Positions 42,290 through 51,376 of a stretch of DNA of 64,000 nt are shown here, piece by piece. How positions within the stretch are numbered: position 1 is the first letter of the stretch; each line of letters opens with the position of its first letter. The stretch lies in contig OZ245032.1 of the NCBI GenBank assembly GCA_965224015.1, positions 2,294,001-2,358,000 of the forward strand, written 5' to 3'. A program made the position numbers and the translations under genes. The notes below the pieces were generated by a model. That model was not told where the DNA came from and ran no database searches. It saw only the letters and a program-made list of their open reading frames with translations. The stretch is from CBDCVD01 sp965224015 (lineage in GTDB: Bacteria > Pseudomonadota > Alphaproteobacteria > Rhizobiales > CBDCVD01).

Positions 42290-43326
42290 CCATCCTGAAG
42301 ATCACCCGGCCGGATGACTGGCACCTGCATTTGCGTGATGGGGATATCCTTGCGAAAGTCCTGACGGCGACCTCGGCGCAGTTCGCACGCGCGATCGTCA
42401 TGCCGAACCTGGTACCGCCCGTTGTGACCCACAAGGAGGCCCGCGCCTATCACCGGCGTATTCTGGCGCATCTGCCTCCTGATCACGCTTTTGCAGCTTT
42501 GATGACCCTTTATCTGACTGAGGACACAAATGCCGACGATGTTGCGCAAGCCTTCGCAGCCCGCGACGTTATAGCGGTCAAGCTCTATCCCGCGGGCGCC
42601 ACGACCAATTCCAGCGCCGGTGTTGGCGCCATTGAGAGGGTCTATCCCGTGTTGGAGCGCATGGCGGAGATCGGTATGGTGCTTTGCGTGCATGGGGAGG
42701 TTGTTGACGCGGCGGTGGACATTTTTGACCGGGAGGCGGTGTTTATCGAACGGGTATTGGAGCCCTTGCGCCAACGCTATCCAAGCCTTCGCGTGGTTCT
42801 TGAACACGTGACGACAAAGGAGGGCGTGGACTATGTGCGCGCAGCCGGCTCCAACCTGGCCGCCACCATTACCGCCCATCATCTTATCATCAACCGCAAT
42901 GCCATGCTGGTCGGAGGCATTCGTCCTCACAACTATTGCCTGCCGGTGGCAAAGCGGGAGCATCACCGTTTGGCTCTGCGCCAGGCGGCGACATCGGGGG
43001 ACAAACGGTTTTTCTTTGGCTCCGACTCCGCTCCGCATGTGGACAGCGCCAAGCAAAGCGCCTGCGGTTGCGCCGGAATATTCACCGCGCCCAACGCCCT
43101 CAGCCTGCTTGCGCACGTGTTTGACGAGGAAAACGCCTTGGACAAGCTGGACGGGTTTGTCGCAAAAAACGGCGCGGCGTTTTATGGCCTGGCTCCCAAC
43201 CGGCAATCCTGCAACCTTGTCAAAAACGATCAGCCCCTTGCGCCCTTTGACAAAGTGGCCACCGCGCTGGGGCCGATTACCGTTTTTGATCCCGGGTTTG
43301 CGCTTTACTGGGACTGTCATCGTTGA
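42286..43326 (+). CDS. pyrC: Dihydroorotase
   Basis: A 346-residue type II dihydroorotase that cyclises carbamoyl-aspartate in pyrimidine synthesis. The zinc-binding DDWHLHLRDG puts His13 and His15 in place; the carboxylated Lys lies in VIAVKLYPAGATTNS, further ligands in CVHGEV and VLEHVTT, and the catalytic Asp in FFGSDSAPH. It is coupled to comEC by an ATGA overlap. Its 3' end overlaps the convergent moaE gene by 50 bp. Confidence 0.95.
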   Translation: MTILKITRPDDWHLHLRDGDILAKVLTATSAQFARAIVMPNLVPPVVTHKEARAYHRRILAHLPPDHAFAALMTLYLTEDTNADDVAQAFAARDVIAVKLYPAGATTNSSAGVGAIERVYPVLERMAEIGMVLCVHGEVVDAAVDIFDREAVFIERVLEPLRQRYPSLRVVLEHVTTKEGVDYVRAAGSNLAATITAHHLIINRNAMLVGGIRPHNYCLPVAKREHHRLALRQAATSGDKRFFFGSDSAPHVDSAKQSACGCAGIFTAPNALSLLAHVFDEENALDKLDGFVAKNGAAFYGLAPNRQSCNLVKNDQPLAPFDKVATALGPITVFDPGFALYWDCHR

Positions 43327-43774
43327 GCCAGGTCATCAGGGCCGCATTGTCGTGCGCGCGCGCCTCAACCCATTGACTGCCACCGGCTCTGATTTCCTTT
43401 TTCCAAAACGGCGCATGGGACTTGAGAACGTCCATAATAAAGGTAGCCCCCTGAAACGCGGCCTCACGATGCTGGGCCAGGACGATAACCAGCACAATCT
43501 GCTCTCCTGGCGTTAACCTGCCAAAGCGGTGAACAATGAGCGTATCATCCAGCCGCCAGCGCTGGTGCGCCTTGCGTTCAATGTGCTCGAGTTGGCGGGT
43601 CGCCAGGGCCGGGTAGTGCTCAATGAGCATTTCGACAAGGGGCGAGCCTTTATCTGCGTCATCGCGAACATAGCCGATAAAGCTCACCGCGGCGCCGGTA
43701 TTGCGGCGCCCCTGCATAAGACCGGCAAGCTCCGCCCCCCCATCGAAATCGTCACTTTGCAGCCTGACCACCAT
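43277..43774 (-). CDS. moaE: Molybdopterin synthase catalytic subunit MoaE
   Basis: A 165-residue protein that, with MoaD, inserts two sulfurs into cPMP to make molybdopterin. The family marks IGYVRDDADKG, EHYPALATRQLEHI, HRFGRLTPGEQIVLVIV and the catalytic APFWKKEI (Lys-Lys) are intact. The C-terminal 17 codons lie in the overlap with pyrC, on the opposite strand. It follows moaD by 3 bp. Confidence 0.94.
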   Translation of the reverse strand: MVVRLQSDDFDGGAELAGLMQGRRNTGAAVSFIGYVRDDADKGSPLVEMLIEHYPALATRQLEHIERKAHQRWRLDDTLIVHRFGRLTPGEQIVLVIVLAQHREAAFQGATFIMDVLKSHAPFWKKEIRAGGSQWVEARAHDNAALMTWLNDDSPSKAQTRDQKR

Positions 43775-43777
43775 TAA

Positions 43778-44029
43778 TCAGCCTCCCGTCATGGGCGGGA
43801 AAAAGGCGACCTCCTGTGCCCCCCGCACAGATGTATCGGGGTCAGCCAAAGCCTGATCAACCGCCGCCCGCACAACAGACGGCTCGACAAAGGCCGCCGC
43901 AAAGACTTCATCACGCCCGGCGAGCCACCCCATAAGATCGCCAACCGTATGCACTTTATCAGGCAAAACCACGTCTTCCTCCCCGTGCCCGATCTGTTCC
44001 CGCAATGCCGCAAAATACAAAATCTTCAT
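43778..44029 (-). CDS. moaD: Molybdopterin synthase sulfur carrier subunit MoaD
   Basis: An 83-residue ubiquitin-like protein starting MKILYFAALREQIG and ending PPMTGG. The C-terminal Gly-Gly is the site that becomes the thiocarboxylate and donates sulfur to MoaE. The ATG at 44029 fits MoaD length; a longer reading frame upstream lacks similarity. It is the first gene of the moaD-moaE pair. Confidence 0.93.
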   Translation of the reverse strand: MKILYFAALREQIGHGEEDVVLPDKVHTVGDLMGWLAGRDEVFAAAFVEPSVVRAAVDQALADPDTSVRGAQEVAFFPPMTGG

Positions 44030-44106
44030 GCGTTTATCACCTCTAGAGCGTGTCAGGTCTGAAGTCAGGGCTATTGCAGCCATTGCCGCCAGCAAGGCCA
44101 TATCAG

Positions 44107-44236
44107 GTCATTCATCTGATCATTGCTTTTTTTTCGATTTCTCCCGCGTTGTCAAGGGCTGCTCACGCGCCGCTTTCAGCGGTTTCTAAACCCTTGACAA
44201 CGCGGGAGAAATCGAACATCTCTCATGATCAGACGA
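44107..44236. repeat. H215-type long hairpin, alternative stem
   Basis: A perfect 24-bp stem (44135-44158 with 44191-44214; arm CGATTTCTCCCGCG then TTGTCAAGGG) encloses a 32-nt loop. It is framed by TCATTCATCTGATCA and TGATCAGACGAATGG. The flanks, the TCAAGGG/CCCTTGA core and the loop resemble the elements at 56656 and 63374, but the outer stem is wholly different. It sits between moaD and the patatin gene. Confidence 0.85.
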
Positions 44237-44303
44237 ATGGCCACCTGCACCCGATGGATTTACCAGGGACAACCTCTTAGCGTTACACCTCTAGAGCGTG
44301 TCA

Positions 44304-44325
44304 ATAAAGCCAATACCGCTGGTAT
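44304..44325 (+). repeat. R103 right-end fragment
   Basis: ATAAAGCCAATACCGCTGGTAT remains, fused to a TAGAGCGTGTC word on its left. Its last base is also the last base of the patatin gene's TAA stop on the minus strand. Confidence 0.75.
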
Positions 44326-45275
44326 TATACCATAGCCCATTCCGGCTGCGCACTTTTCATCACGATCTCCAACCGGCGTTTGAGTTCACTTTTCATGGGC
44401 TCGGCAGCTTTGAGCACAGCACCGGTTTTGTAAAACTCCAGCACCCGAAAACGGCTGATATCGGGTCGCAGCAGGATATCGGGCTGGCACAGGGCGAGCT
44501 TCACGTTAATGATCGTCTGCATCATGATCTGTGAAACGCCGAACAACTGCTCAATGGCCGAAGGATTGGGCGACCGATCCAGAATCGGCGCTCCCACCAC
44601 ATCAACAGCGATGCTGATATCGCATGGCGGCAAGACATCAAAGGGCAGGGGGTTGACCATCCCGCCGTCGCAATGAACGATGTTGTTGATGGTCACGGGG
44701 CGAAAAATAACCGGCATGGCCATGGACGCCGCAAGCGCGGGCCGTAGCGCCCCCGTCGTCAGCCGGGCCTCGGCGGTTTCGTAAAATTGTGCAGCCATTA
44801 CCGCCAGGGGCCGCTCCAATTCCTCGAATGTGTTTGGTATCTCCCGGGGCAGGAATATCTCCAGCACCCGCATCGGATCCACACTCATTAAGGGCAATTT
44901 GTTCCCCGATAGCTTTTGCGAAAGGTTGCGCGGTCTTACTTTCCAGATTTTCGGGATCAGGCGCGGTAGATCGGCAAAGGTTTCCTTGACATAGGCGCGA
45001 ATATCGGCCCCACTCATGCCCGCACAATGGGCCGCGCCCATGATCGCCCCCATTGATGTGCCAGCGATATAGTCTGGCCGCAAACCCATTTCATCAAGGG
45101 CCTCAAGAACGGGAACATGGGCAATCCCGCGCACGCCGCCGCTGCCAAGCGCCAAGCCGATGCGCGGACCGGTGCGGGTTGCCTCGTTCTGCGCCGCAAC
45201 CATGGCGCTCGCGCCGGGAGGGTCGGACTTGCGCCCCTTTGTGGGCTTGCCGGTGGCTTGCTTGCTTTCAACCAT
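44325..45275 (-). CDS. Patatin-like phospholipase, RssA/NTE type
   Basis: A 316-residue lipid hydrolase. The oxyanion loop GSGGVRG, the nucleophile Ser in GTSMG and the catalytic Asp in DGGMVNP form the Ser-Asp dyad. The short N-terminal extension is polar and no signal peptide is seen, so it is probably cytoplasmic or peripheral to the membrane. Such proteins act as phospholipase A or lysophospholipase; substrate unknown. The stop codon lies at the edge of an R103 fragment. Confidence 0.9.
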   Translation of the reverse strand: MVESKQATGKPTKGRKSDPPGASAMVAAQNEATRTGPRIGLALGSGGVRGIAHVPVLEALDEMGLRPDYIAGTSMGAIMGAAHCAGMSGADIRAYVKETFADLPRLIPKIWKVRPRNLSQKLSGNKLPLMSVDPMRVLEIFLPREIPNTFEELERPLAVMAAQFYETAEARLTTGALRPALAASMAMPVIFRPVTINNIVHCDGGMVNPLPFDVLPPCDISIAVDVVGAPILDRSPNPSAIEQLFGVSQIMMQTIINVKLALCQPDILLRPDISRFRVLEFYKTGAVLKAAEPMKSELKRRLEIVMKSAQPEWAMV

Positions 45276-45355
45276 GGGCGATCCGCTTTCATGGGCGATC
45301 CGCTTTATGGCGTTAGCTTTACCCCTGGCAAAACGGGTATAGCCAAACGCACGCT

Positions 45356-48070
45356 CTAAAAGCGCTCCAGAAGCCGTTCGATATAGCCTCGTTCGATAAG
45401 GCCCCGTTGCGGCTCGCCCAAACGCCGGCGCAGTTCGCGCAGAATACGCCGGGCGCGCTGCACTTCGATGTCGTCCGGGACCTCCACCGTATCACCAAAA
45501 TCAGGCCCCGTGTTACGCAGCGGTCGGCCCAGGGGATCGGTTTGCCCCTGTCCGCGCATGCGCCCCTGCATCATTCCATTTTGCTGCAACTGCCGCAACA
45601 TGGCCTGCGCTCCCTGGCGCAACGCATCAAGAGCCTGCGCCTGATTATCCACCGCGTCACCGGGGCGGCGCCCCCGCAATCCGTCAATGGCCTCGCCCAT
45701 TTCCCCATAGGCACGGTCAAAGTCGGCGCCTTCCTCGCCAAGGGCGCCACGCTCGCGCAAACGATCCATCAGTTGGTTCAGGCGCTCCTGCAACGCGGCT
45801 TGCTCTTCTCCCAACCCATCCGTGCCACCTCGGCCACCCTGGCCTTGGCGGCCCTCATTGCCACGGTTTTCCGACAAGCCATCCTGGTGCTGTCCCTGGC
45901 TGCCGTCCTGTCCCTGGCCCTGCTGTTCCCGGCGGCTTTGCTGGCGGCGCTGGCCGCGCCCTTCACGCCCACCACGACCCTGGCGCGCCTGGCGATTGGT
46001 TTCATCCATCAACTGCTGCTGACGGCGGATAATTTCCCCCAGTTCAGAGAGCAGTTCGTTCATCTCTCCCTGCTCTGCCTGCTGCATTTGCTGACGACCG
46101 GCCTGACGCAGGTTTTCCATCATTTCGTCGAGCTGGCTGAGCAGTTCCCGCGCCGCATCGCGGGCCCCCAGTTGCGACAGATCCTCAAGGCGATCCAGCA
46201 TCCGCTCAAGGTCCTGGGGACGCACCAGTCGGGTGTTCGGGTCCAGGGGGGCCTGCATCTGGTCCGGGTTCTGCATTTGCTGTTGGGCCAGGGCCTGCAT
46301 ATAGTCCCGCATGGCCTGGCGCAACTGATCAACAAGGCGCTTGAGCTCTTTTTCATCGGCACCCTCTTCGAGCGCCTGCATTAATTCCTCGCGGGCCCGG
46401 CGCAGCGCCTGCTCATGGTGCGACAGGTCTCCGTCTTCAATCGATATTGCGATCTCCCACAGCATATCAGCAACATCGCGCAGGGCGTCATCGGTTTTTG
46501 CCTTGCGCAGGCGGATTTGTGCTGTGCGTATACCCAGATAGGCCCCAAGATCTTGCATGTGTTTTTCCGGCGCGAACAGGATCGCGTCAAGACTAACAAC
46601 AACCTGGGAGGCCTGGTTGGCATCAAGGGCAAGTTCAAGGCGTTGCTCGGCAAGAGCGCGGGCCAGGGGATCGTTGAACTGCCTTTGTGGCAGCGTTATG
46701 GGATAGGTCTGGCTTAATCCTTCGTTACCCATATCATCAAATGCGGCGTAGGTCAGGTCAACATCAGCGCCTGCCCAGGGATGGGAAATCAAATTGCGAA
46801 ACGTGCTGGCTTCGCCTTTGCGGGTACGCCCGCGTGGCAGGGAAAGGCGAAACTGGGGGGCCTGATAAAGCGGTCGCGCCGCCTTGTCGGTGTTTTTCCC
46901 TCGCACGTCATGCTGTCGGGGATTGGCGAAGCGAGCCTCGGCGCGAACAACACCGAAATCATCCTCCACCCCGTAAAACAGCTTCAAGGCGCCGGTGAGC
47001 GCGGTTTCGGGGTCCTTGATTTGACGAATCGTTGGTGGCGCATCCGGCTCTACCTGAAAGGTCCACGCCGCTGCTGTGCCCCAACGGCTTTTAATATATA
47101 TGGTCTGCGAATCGGCAAGCTTAAGCCGATAATGTCGCGGTTCCCGGTCCTGTGCGCTCGCCGCGGCCGCGACTTCGGTCCTATTCGCCCCGCTGGTGGG
47201 GGCAAGATCCGTAAGGCTGCCCCCCCTATCGGTTGCCACACGTAAGTCAGAGTCGGCCCCAATGCGCACCGTCAGCTCGGAATTTTGCGGAACATTAAGG
47301 CTGCGCGTTGTTGCCTTCGGGTTTTCCGGATCAGCGGGGTTATTGGGCAGTTCGTCACCGCCAGCAAGCAATGTATCGGATATCAACACGATCGGAGGGC
47401 GGTCGGTATAAGGCGGCGGCGATATCCAGGCATCGACCCTGGCTGCCAGTTGATCCGCCGGCATTGTCACCGAAAAGGCCGCCATGACCCGCTGAACACG
47501 CTCGCCGGGCGCCCAGAAAAAAGCGACCAGCCCCACAAGCCCTATGGCAAATCGCAAGGCAAGAACATCGTAAGTGTGCAAACGCGGCTGCGGCCTTGTG
47601 ATCCGCGTTTGCGCAATCGCTTGCCGGGCGCGCCTCTGATGCGCTTGCCACAAGGCCCGGGAACGCGGATCAAGCGCATCTTCTGCGTTCTCACTCAGCG
47701 CCATTTTGTCCAACAGGGTCTGCAAGGGTTGGTGCTTGAGTTCGGAGACGGCTTCAACGCGCAAAACGGCTTCGTTGCGGGTTATGCGGCGCAGGGTCGT
47801 AAGAGGCCACAGAGAGGCGATAAACAGGACGGCAAAGGCGACGAGCAGTAAAACCTGAAGCAGGCCGTGCACAGCCAGCCACAGGCCAAACCAGGAAACA
47901 CTTAAAAATATCAGGACCACCAGAACAGGGGCCACCAAACATGGCCACCACTGCTCCCAGAGCATGGCCAGTCGGGTCATGCGTACCGTATGGACAAGCC
48001 GCATGATCGTCTCGCGCCCTGACGGGCCCTGGTGTGGCGGGTTTATAGTGCGGTTGAGACTGTCATTCAT
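45356..48070 (-). CDS. TIGR02302-family (DUF4175) membrane protein
   Basis: A 904-residue protein conserved in alphaproteobacteria. Two transmembrane helices lie near residues 42-80 and a third near 165. A large beta-rich periplasmic region follows (about 200-480), then long helices and a coiled-coil region (about 490-700). Residues 690-760 are Gln/Gly/Arg-rich and disordered. The C-terminal part (GDTVEVPDDIEVQRARRILRE) ends in the family-typical IERGYIERLLERF. The function is unknown. The start is uncertain: MRLVHTVRMTRL, 22 codons in, is an alternative; neither has a good ribosome-binding site. Confidence 0.85.
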   Translation of the reverse strand: MNDSLNRTINPPHQGPSGRETIMRLVHTVRMTRLAMLWEQWWPCLVAPVLVVLIFLSVSWFGLWLAVHGLLQVLLLVAFAVLFIASLWPLTTLRRITRNEAVLRVEAVSELKHQPLQTLLDKMALSENAEDALDPRSRALWQAHQRRARQAIAQTRITRPQPRLHTYDVLALRFAIGLVGLVAFFWAPGERVQRVMAAFSVTMPADQLAARVDAWISPPPYTDRPPIVLISDTLLAGGDELPNNPADPENPKATTRSLNVPQNSELTVRIGADSDLRVATDRGGSLTDLAPTSGANRTEVAAAASAQDREPRHYRLKLADSQTIYIKSRWGTAAAWTFQVEPDAPPTIRQIKDPETALTGALKLFYGVEDDFGVVRAEARFANPRQHDVRGKNTDKAARPLYQAPQFRLSLPRGRTRKGEASTFRNLISHPWAGADVDLTYAAFDDMGNEGLSQTYPITLPQRQFNDPLARALAEQRLELALDANQASQVVVSLDAILFAPEKHMQDLGAYLGIRTAQIRLRKAKTDDALRDVADMLWEIAISIEDGDLSHHEQALRRAREELMQALEEGADEKELKRLVDQLRQAMRDYMQALAQQQMQNPDQMQAPLDPNTRLVRPQDLERMLDRLEDLSQLGARDAARELLSQLDEMMENLRQAGRQQMQQAEQGEMNELLSELGEIIRRQQQLMDETNRQARQGRGGREGRGQRRQQSRREQQGQGQDGSQGQHQDGLSENRGNEGRQGQGGRGGTDGLGEEQAALQERLNQLMDRLRERGALGEEGADFDRAYGEMGEAIDGLRGRRPGDAVDNQAQALDALRQGAQAMLRQLQQNGMMQGRMRGQGQTDPLGRPLRNTGPDFGDTVEVPDDIEVQRARRILRELRRRLGEPQRGLIERGYIERLLERF

Positions 48071-48312
48071 GGCAAATTAAAATGTGGTGCAAAATGTGGT
48101 GTAATGGGGCGGCTCCATATGGCAATATGGCAGTATGGCAGGACAAAATTCTGACACGTTGCCCGGCGCGGTCGGCTGTGCGAAAGTCGACCTTGCGGTT
48201 TTGTTTGGAACACAGATATGATAACGCAAGTCTGATTATACCAGATTATAGGGAACAAACGTATCAGAAATGAGACCATGGCGCTTAACCCTTGCAAACG
48301 TTTATTTGCGAC

Positions 48313-48825
48313 ATGAATGAGCAACCGCAACAGGCAAAATCGCGTGAAGATTTAATGGTGTTTCTGGCCGAGCATCATATGAAAACCACAACTGTTGAAC
48401 ACGCGCCTGTTTTTACCGTTGATGAATCCCGCGAGTTGCGTGGTAAAATTCCCGGGGGGCACACCAAAAATTTGTTTCTAAAGGATAAAAAGGGGCGCGT
48501 GTTTCTTCTTGTCGCCGAGGAGGACACCGTCATCAACATGAAAACGCTTCATAAGCTGCTGCATTGTGGGCGGCTTTCTTTCGCCAAAGCTGATCTTCTG
48601 GCCGCGCTTCTGGGGGTGCGCCCGGGGTCGGTGACCGCCTTTGGTGTTATTAACGACGTCGAGGGTCAGGTCAGCGTCATTGTCGATGAACGGTTGATGC
48701 GCCACCATATCATCAATTGCCATCCCCTGACCAATGATGCCACCACATCCATCCAGCGCGATGATCTCCTCAGGTTTTTCCGCCTTACCGGCCACGAACC
48801 CACGATCGTCTTATTGACAGCTTGA
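48313..48825 (+). CDS. Prolyl-tRNA editing protein, YbaK/ProX type
   Basis: A 170-residue free-standing editing domain that removes mischarged alanine or cysteine from tRNA-Pro. Marks are ESRELRGKIPGGHTKNLFLKD, the conserved Lys in that loop, and GVRPGSVTAFGVINDVEG. It is closest in pattern to ProXp-ala (PrdX). ATG 48313 is preferred over a TTG seven codons earlier. The TGA stop lies inside a 10-bp tandem repeat, so slippage could change the C-terminus. Confidence 0.87.
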   Translation: MNEQPQQAKSREDLMVFLAEHHMKTTTVEHAPVFTVDESRELRGKIPGGHTKNLFLKDKKGRVFLLVAEEDTVINMKTLHKLLHCGRLSFAKADLLAALLGVRPGSVTAFGVINDVEGQVSVIVDERLMRHHIINCHPLTNDATTSIQRDDLLRFFRLTGHEPTIVLLTA

Positions 48826-48865
48826 CAGCTTGACAGCTTGACAGCTTGAAAACTTGAAAGCATGA
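48812..48865. repeat. 10-bp tandem repeat at the end of the editing-protein gene
   Basis: TTGACAGC / TTGACAGCTT units of 10 bp are repeated about four times exactly and twice more with changes (CTTGAAAACTTGAAAGC, then TGACAGCG). Confidence 0.8.
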
Positions 48866-48892
48866 CAGCGTGACAACATCACCGCAATCCTG

Positions 48893-48995
48893 ATACCAGC
48901 GGTATTGGCTTTATATACACGCCGTCTGATGTACTGCCTTGATAACACACTTACTTGACGCTAATCCATGAGTCATTGGCAAAGACCCTTGGTAT
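48893..48995 (-). repeat. R103 dispersed repeat
   Basis: A full copy in reverse orientation. The 260 bp from here to the thioredoxin gene include GTGTCATTT triplicated near 49150-49176 and no recognised gene. Confidence 0.9.
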
Positions 48996-49255
48996 GATTG
49001 GCCAGATAGGTAAATTAAAACGCCACGCGCCCAGCAAAATCGCATGTGCCGCACGAGCGCCTTGCAAAAACCCACTTTGATCAGCTTGGGTCATTGATTG
49101 ATCTGCGCCGGATAACCATGTAAGTAGCAACTGTCGGCAACACTTGCACGTGTCATTTGTGTCATTTGTGTCATTTCGGCAGGGTTATCGTTAAAGGGCC
49201 TGCCGCCGACGCAGGCGCGAACCAAAACTTACAGTCGGGAAAATCAGGGAAATTC

Positions 49256-50191
49256 ATGACGATTGTTATCGATGGCACGACAAACAGCGACGGTGCGACG
49301 GCGCACGATGATGGCGAGGCGCTAATCAAGGATACCACAACGACGGCTTTTATGGCTGATGTTGTTGAGGCTTCGCGGCAGGTTCCGGTTTTGGTTGACT
49401 TTTGGGCCGAGTGGTGCGGCCCGTGCAAGCAGTTGCAACCCGTGTTGGAGAAGACCATACGGGCGGCAAAAGGCGCGGTCAGATTGGTCAAGCTCAATAT
49501 AGATGAACATCCGGCGATCCCGGGGCAAATGGGTATTAAATCAATACCGGCGGTTTTGGCGTTCAAGGGTGGGCAACCCGTGGACGGATTTATGGGCGCG
49601 GTTCCCGAAAGCCAGATTGTTTCATTTGTTGAACGTCTTATTGGGGGTGAGCTTTCCGCCAATGCGGAAGTCGATTCTCTGCTGGCTCAGGGCGAGGCCA
49701 TGATTGAGGCCAAGGATTACTCTAGCGCCGCCCAGGTTTTTGCAGCCATTTTACAGGAGGACAAGGAAAACACCCGCGCGATCGCCGGCCTGGCATTGTG
49801 CTATATGCATGCCGGCGACATGGAGCGGGCGGAACAGACCCTGGCCCTTGTTCCCCCCGAAAAGGCGCAGGATGCTGCTGTGGTTGCTGCCAAGGCTCAG
49901 ATTGCGTTGCAGCAGCAGGTCGATGGCCTTGATGATACCGCGGAACTTGTTGCCGCGCTTGCGGCCAACCCGGCAGACCATCAGGCGCGCTTTGATTTGG
50001 CCGTTGCCTGCAACGCCGCCGGCCAGCGCGAACAGGCGGTTGATCATTTAATCGACATTATCAAACGCCAGCGCGATTGGAATGACAAGGCCGCGCACGA
50101 ACAATTGTTACAGTTTTTTGATGCCTGGGGGCAAACCGATGAGATGACGATCGCAGGTCGGCGCAAATTGTCGCGGGTTTTGTTTTCTTAA
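49256..50191 (+). CDS. cnoX: Thioredoxin-TPR co-chaperone (CnoX/YbbN-like)
   Basis: A 311-residue protein: a thioredoxin domain (about 28-140) with the active site WCGPC (Cys54, Cys57) and cis-Pro in KSIPAVLAF, followed by a TPR-like helical domain (about 150-305). It matches CnoX, which protects proteins from hypochlorous stress and hands them to chaperones. E. coli CnoX lacks the CxxC; this one keeps it, so it may also act as a reductase. ATG 49256 has CAGGGA upstream. It leads a set with the Lon-N-domain and Trm112 genes. Confidence 0.88.
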   Translation: MTIVIDGTTNSDGATAHDDGEALIKDTTTTAFMADVVEASRQVPVLVDFWAEWCGPCKQLQPVLEKTIRAAKGAVRLVKLNIDEHPAIPGQMGIKSIPAVLAFKGGQPVDGFMGAVPESQIVSFVERLIGGELSANAEVDSLLAQGEAMIEAKDYSSAAQVFAAILQEDKENTRAIAGLALCYMHAGDMERAEQTLALVPPEKAQDAAVVAAKAQIALQQQVDGLDDTAELVAALAANPADHQARFDLAVACNAAGQREQAVDHLIDIIKRQRDWNDKAAHEQLLQFFDAWGQTDEMTIAGRRKLSRVLFS

Positions 50192-50239
50192 CCCTGCTTT
50201 TTGTCCGGGATGGCTTTTGTCCGTTAAAGGATACGTGCG

Positions 50240-50914
50240 ATGTCGATGAACGCTTCTTACGAAGATGTTTCCGAACTGCCGGTGAGTCTACCGATCTTTC
50301 CCCTGCCGCGGGCCCTATTGTTGCCGCGCACGGAGCTTCCCTTGCAGATATTTGAGCCGCAATATATGGAGATGATCGACGATGCCCTCAAGCACAATCG
50401 GATTGTCGGCATGATCCAACCCTTGCGGGCCAACGATGATGACGCGCCAACACGCGATCTTATGCCGGTGGGTTGTGCGGGACGGATTACCAGTTTAATG
50501 GAGACCGGCGATGGGCGGTATCATATTGCGCTGACCGGCATCTGCCGTTTTGCGGTAATCAGTGAGTTGGCGCGCAAGACGGATTATCGTTGTTGCCGGG
50601 TTTCCTATGAGCCCTTTGTTGACGATCTGAGCCCGGGGCTGGGGGAGGAGACCGTGGACCGGCCCATGCTGTTGCGGGTCTTTCGCGATTATCTGGAAGC
50701 CAATGACATGCAAACCGACTGGAAAGAGGTTGAAAGCACCAAAACCGAGGCGATGGTGAACATCCTCTCTATCATGGCGCCGTTTGGGGTCGCGGAAAAA
50801 CAGGCGCTTTTGGAAGCGCCAGACCTGGCGACCCGGGCCGACACGCTGATTGCGCTAACCGAGCGTGCCCTGGCTTTGCAAAACAGCGATGATCCGAAAT
50901 CGACATTACAGTAG
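50240..50914 (+). CDS. Lon N-terminal (substrate-binding) domain protein
   Basis: A 224-residue stand-alone PUA-like LAN domain. It starts ELPVSLPIFPLPRALLLPRTELPLQIFEPQY and has the helical second half (about 130-215), but no ATPase or protease domain. Such proteins are widespread beside cnoX in alphaproteobacteria; a role in recognising damaged proteins is guessed from the domain and neighbour. It starts 48 bp after cnoX. Confidence 0.9.
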   Translation: MSMNASYEDVSELPVSLPIFPLPRALLLPRTELPLQIFEPQYMEMIDDALKHNRIVGMIQPLRANDDDAPTRDLMPVGCAGRITSLMETGDGRYHIALTGICRFAVISELARKTDYRCCRVSYEPFVDDLSPGLGEETVDRPMLLRVFRDYLEANDMQTDWKEVESTKTEAMVNILSIMAPFGVAEKQALLEAPDLATRADTLIALTERALALQNSDDPKSTLQ

Positions 50915-50928
50915 GCGTAAACCCTCCC

Positions 50929-51195
50929 GTGCCTGACAAAGATAAAGCCGCGCCGCAGGGAACCAACCGTAAGATGTTGGAATTTCTCGTTTGCCCGCTT
51001 ACCCACGATATGTTGCGATATAACAGGGATGCCCAGGAACTGGTGTGCCTTAGCGCCAAACTGGCTTTTCCTATTCGTGATGGGGTGCCGATTATGCTTG
51101 TTGACGAGGCCCGCAAAATAAGCCTTGAGGAACTCAATGCGGATACTTTGAAACATCCCGGAGCCGGGCCTGACTATTATACCAAGGGTCTTTAA
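50929..51195 (+). CDS. Trm112/UPF0434 family small protein, C-terminus supplied by R103
   Basis: An 88-residue protein starting at GTG. KMLEFLVCPLTHDMLRYNRD and LAFPIRDGVPIMLVDEAR are the Trm112 zinc-ribbon-like signature; only one Cys of the usual set remains, as in many proteobacterial UPF0434 proteins. Relatives activate methyltransferases in eukaryotes and archaea; the bacterial role is uncertain. The last six codons, TKGL included, and the stop are read from the R103 repeat, so insertion changed or created the C-terminus. Confidence 0.85.
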   Translation: MPDKDKAAPQGTNRKMLEFLVCPLTHDMLRYNRDAQELVCLSAKLAFPIRDGVPIMLVDEARKISLEELNADTLKHPGAGPDYYTKGL

Positions 51196-51281
51196 CAATG
51201 ACTCATGGATTGGCGTCAATCAGGTGTGTTATCAAGGCAGTACACCATTAGGCGTGTCTATAAAGCCAATACCGCTGGTAT
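51179..51281 (+). repeat. R103 dispersed repeat overlapping a gene end
   Basis: A full copy overlapping the last 17 bases of the Trm112 gene. It is directly followed by a half P65 (TTAGATCAGCATGGGTTTAG), two TAGAGCGTGTCAGG words and a truncated M277 left end (51317-51360): four repeat families nested in 180 bp. Confidence 0.9.
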
Positions 51282-51376
51282 TAGATCAGCATGGGTTTAG
51301 AGCGTGTCAGGTCTTAGAGCGTGTCAGGTTTTAATAGAACCATTCTGCTTCTTGATGGGCGGACGGGGCAGGCGAA

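Noticed and set aside
44107..44236. Intrinsic terminator between moaD and the patatin gene
   Set aside because: The stem is long and perfect, but no T-run follows it in either direction; the T-run lies on the 5' side of the plus strand.
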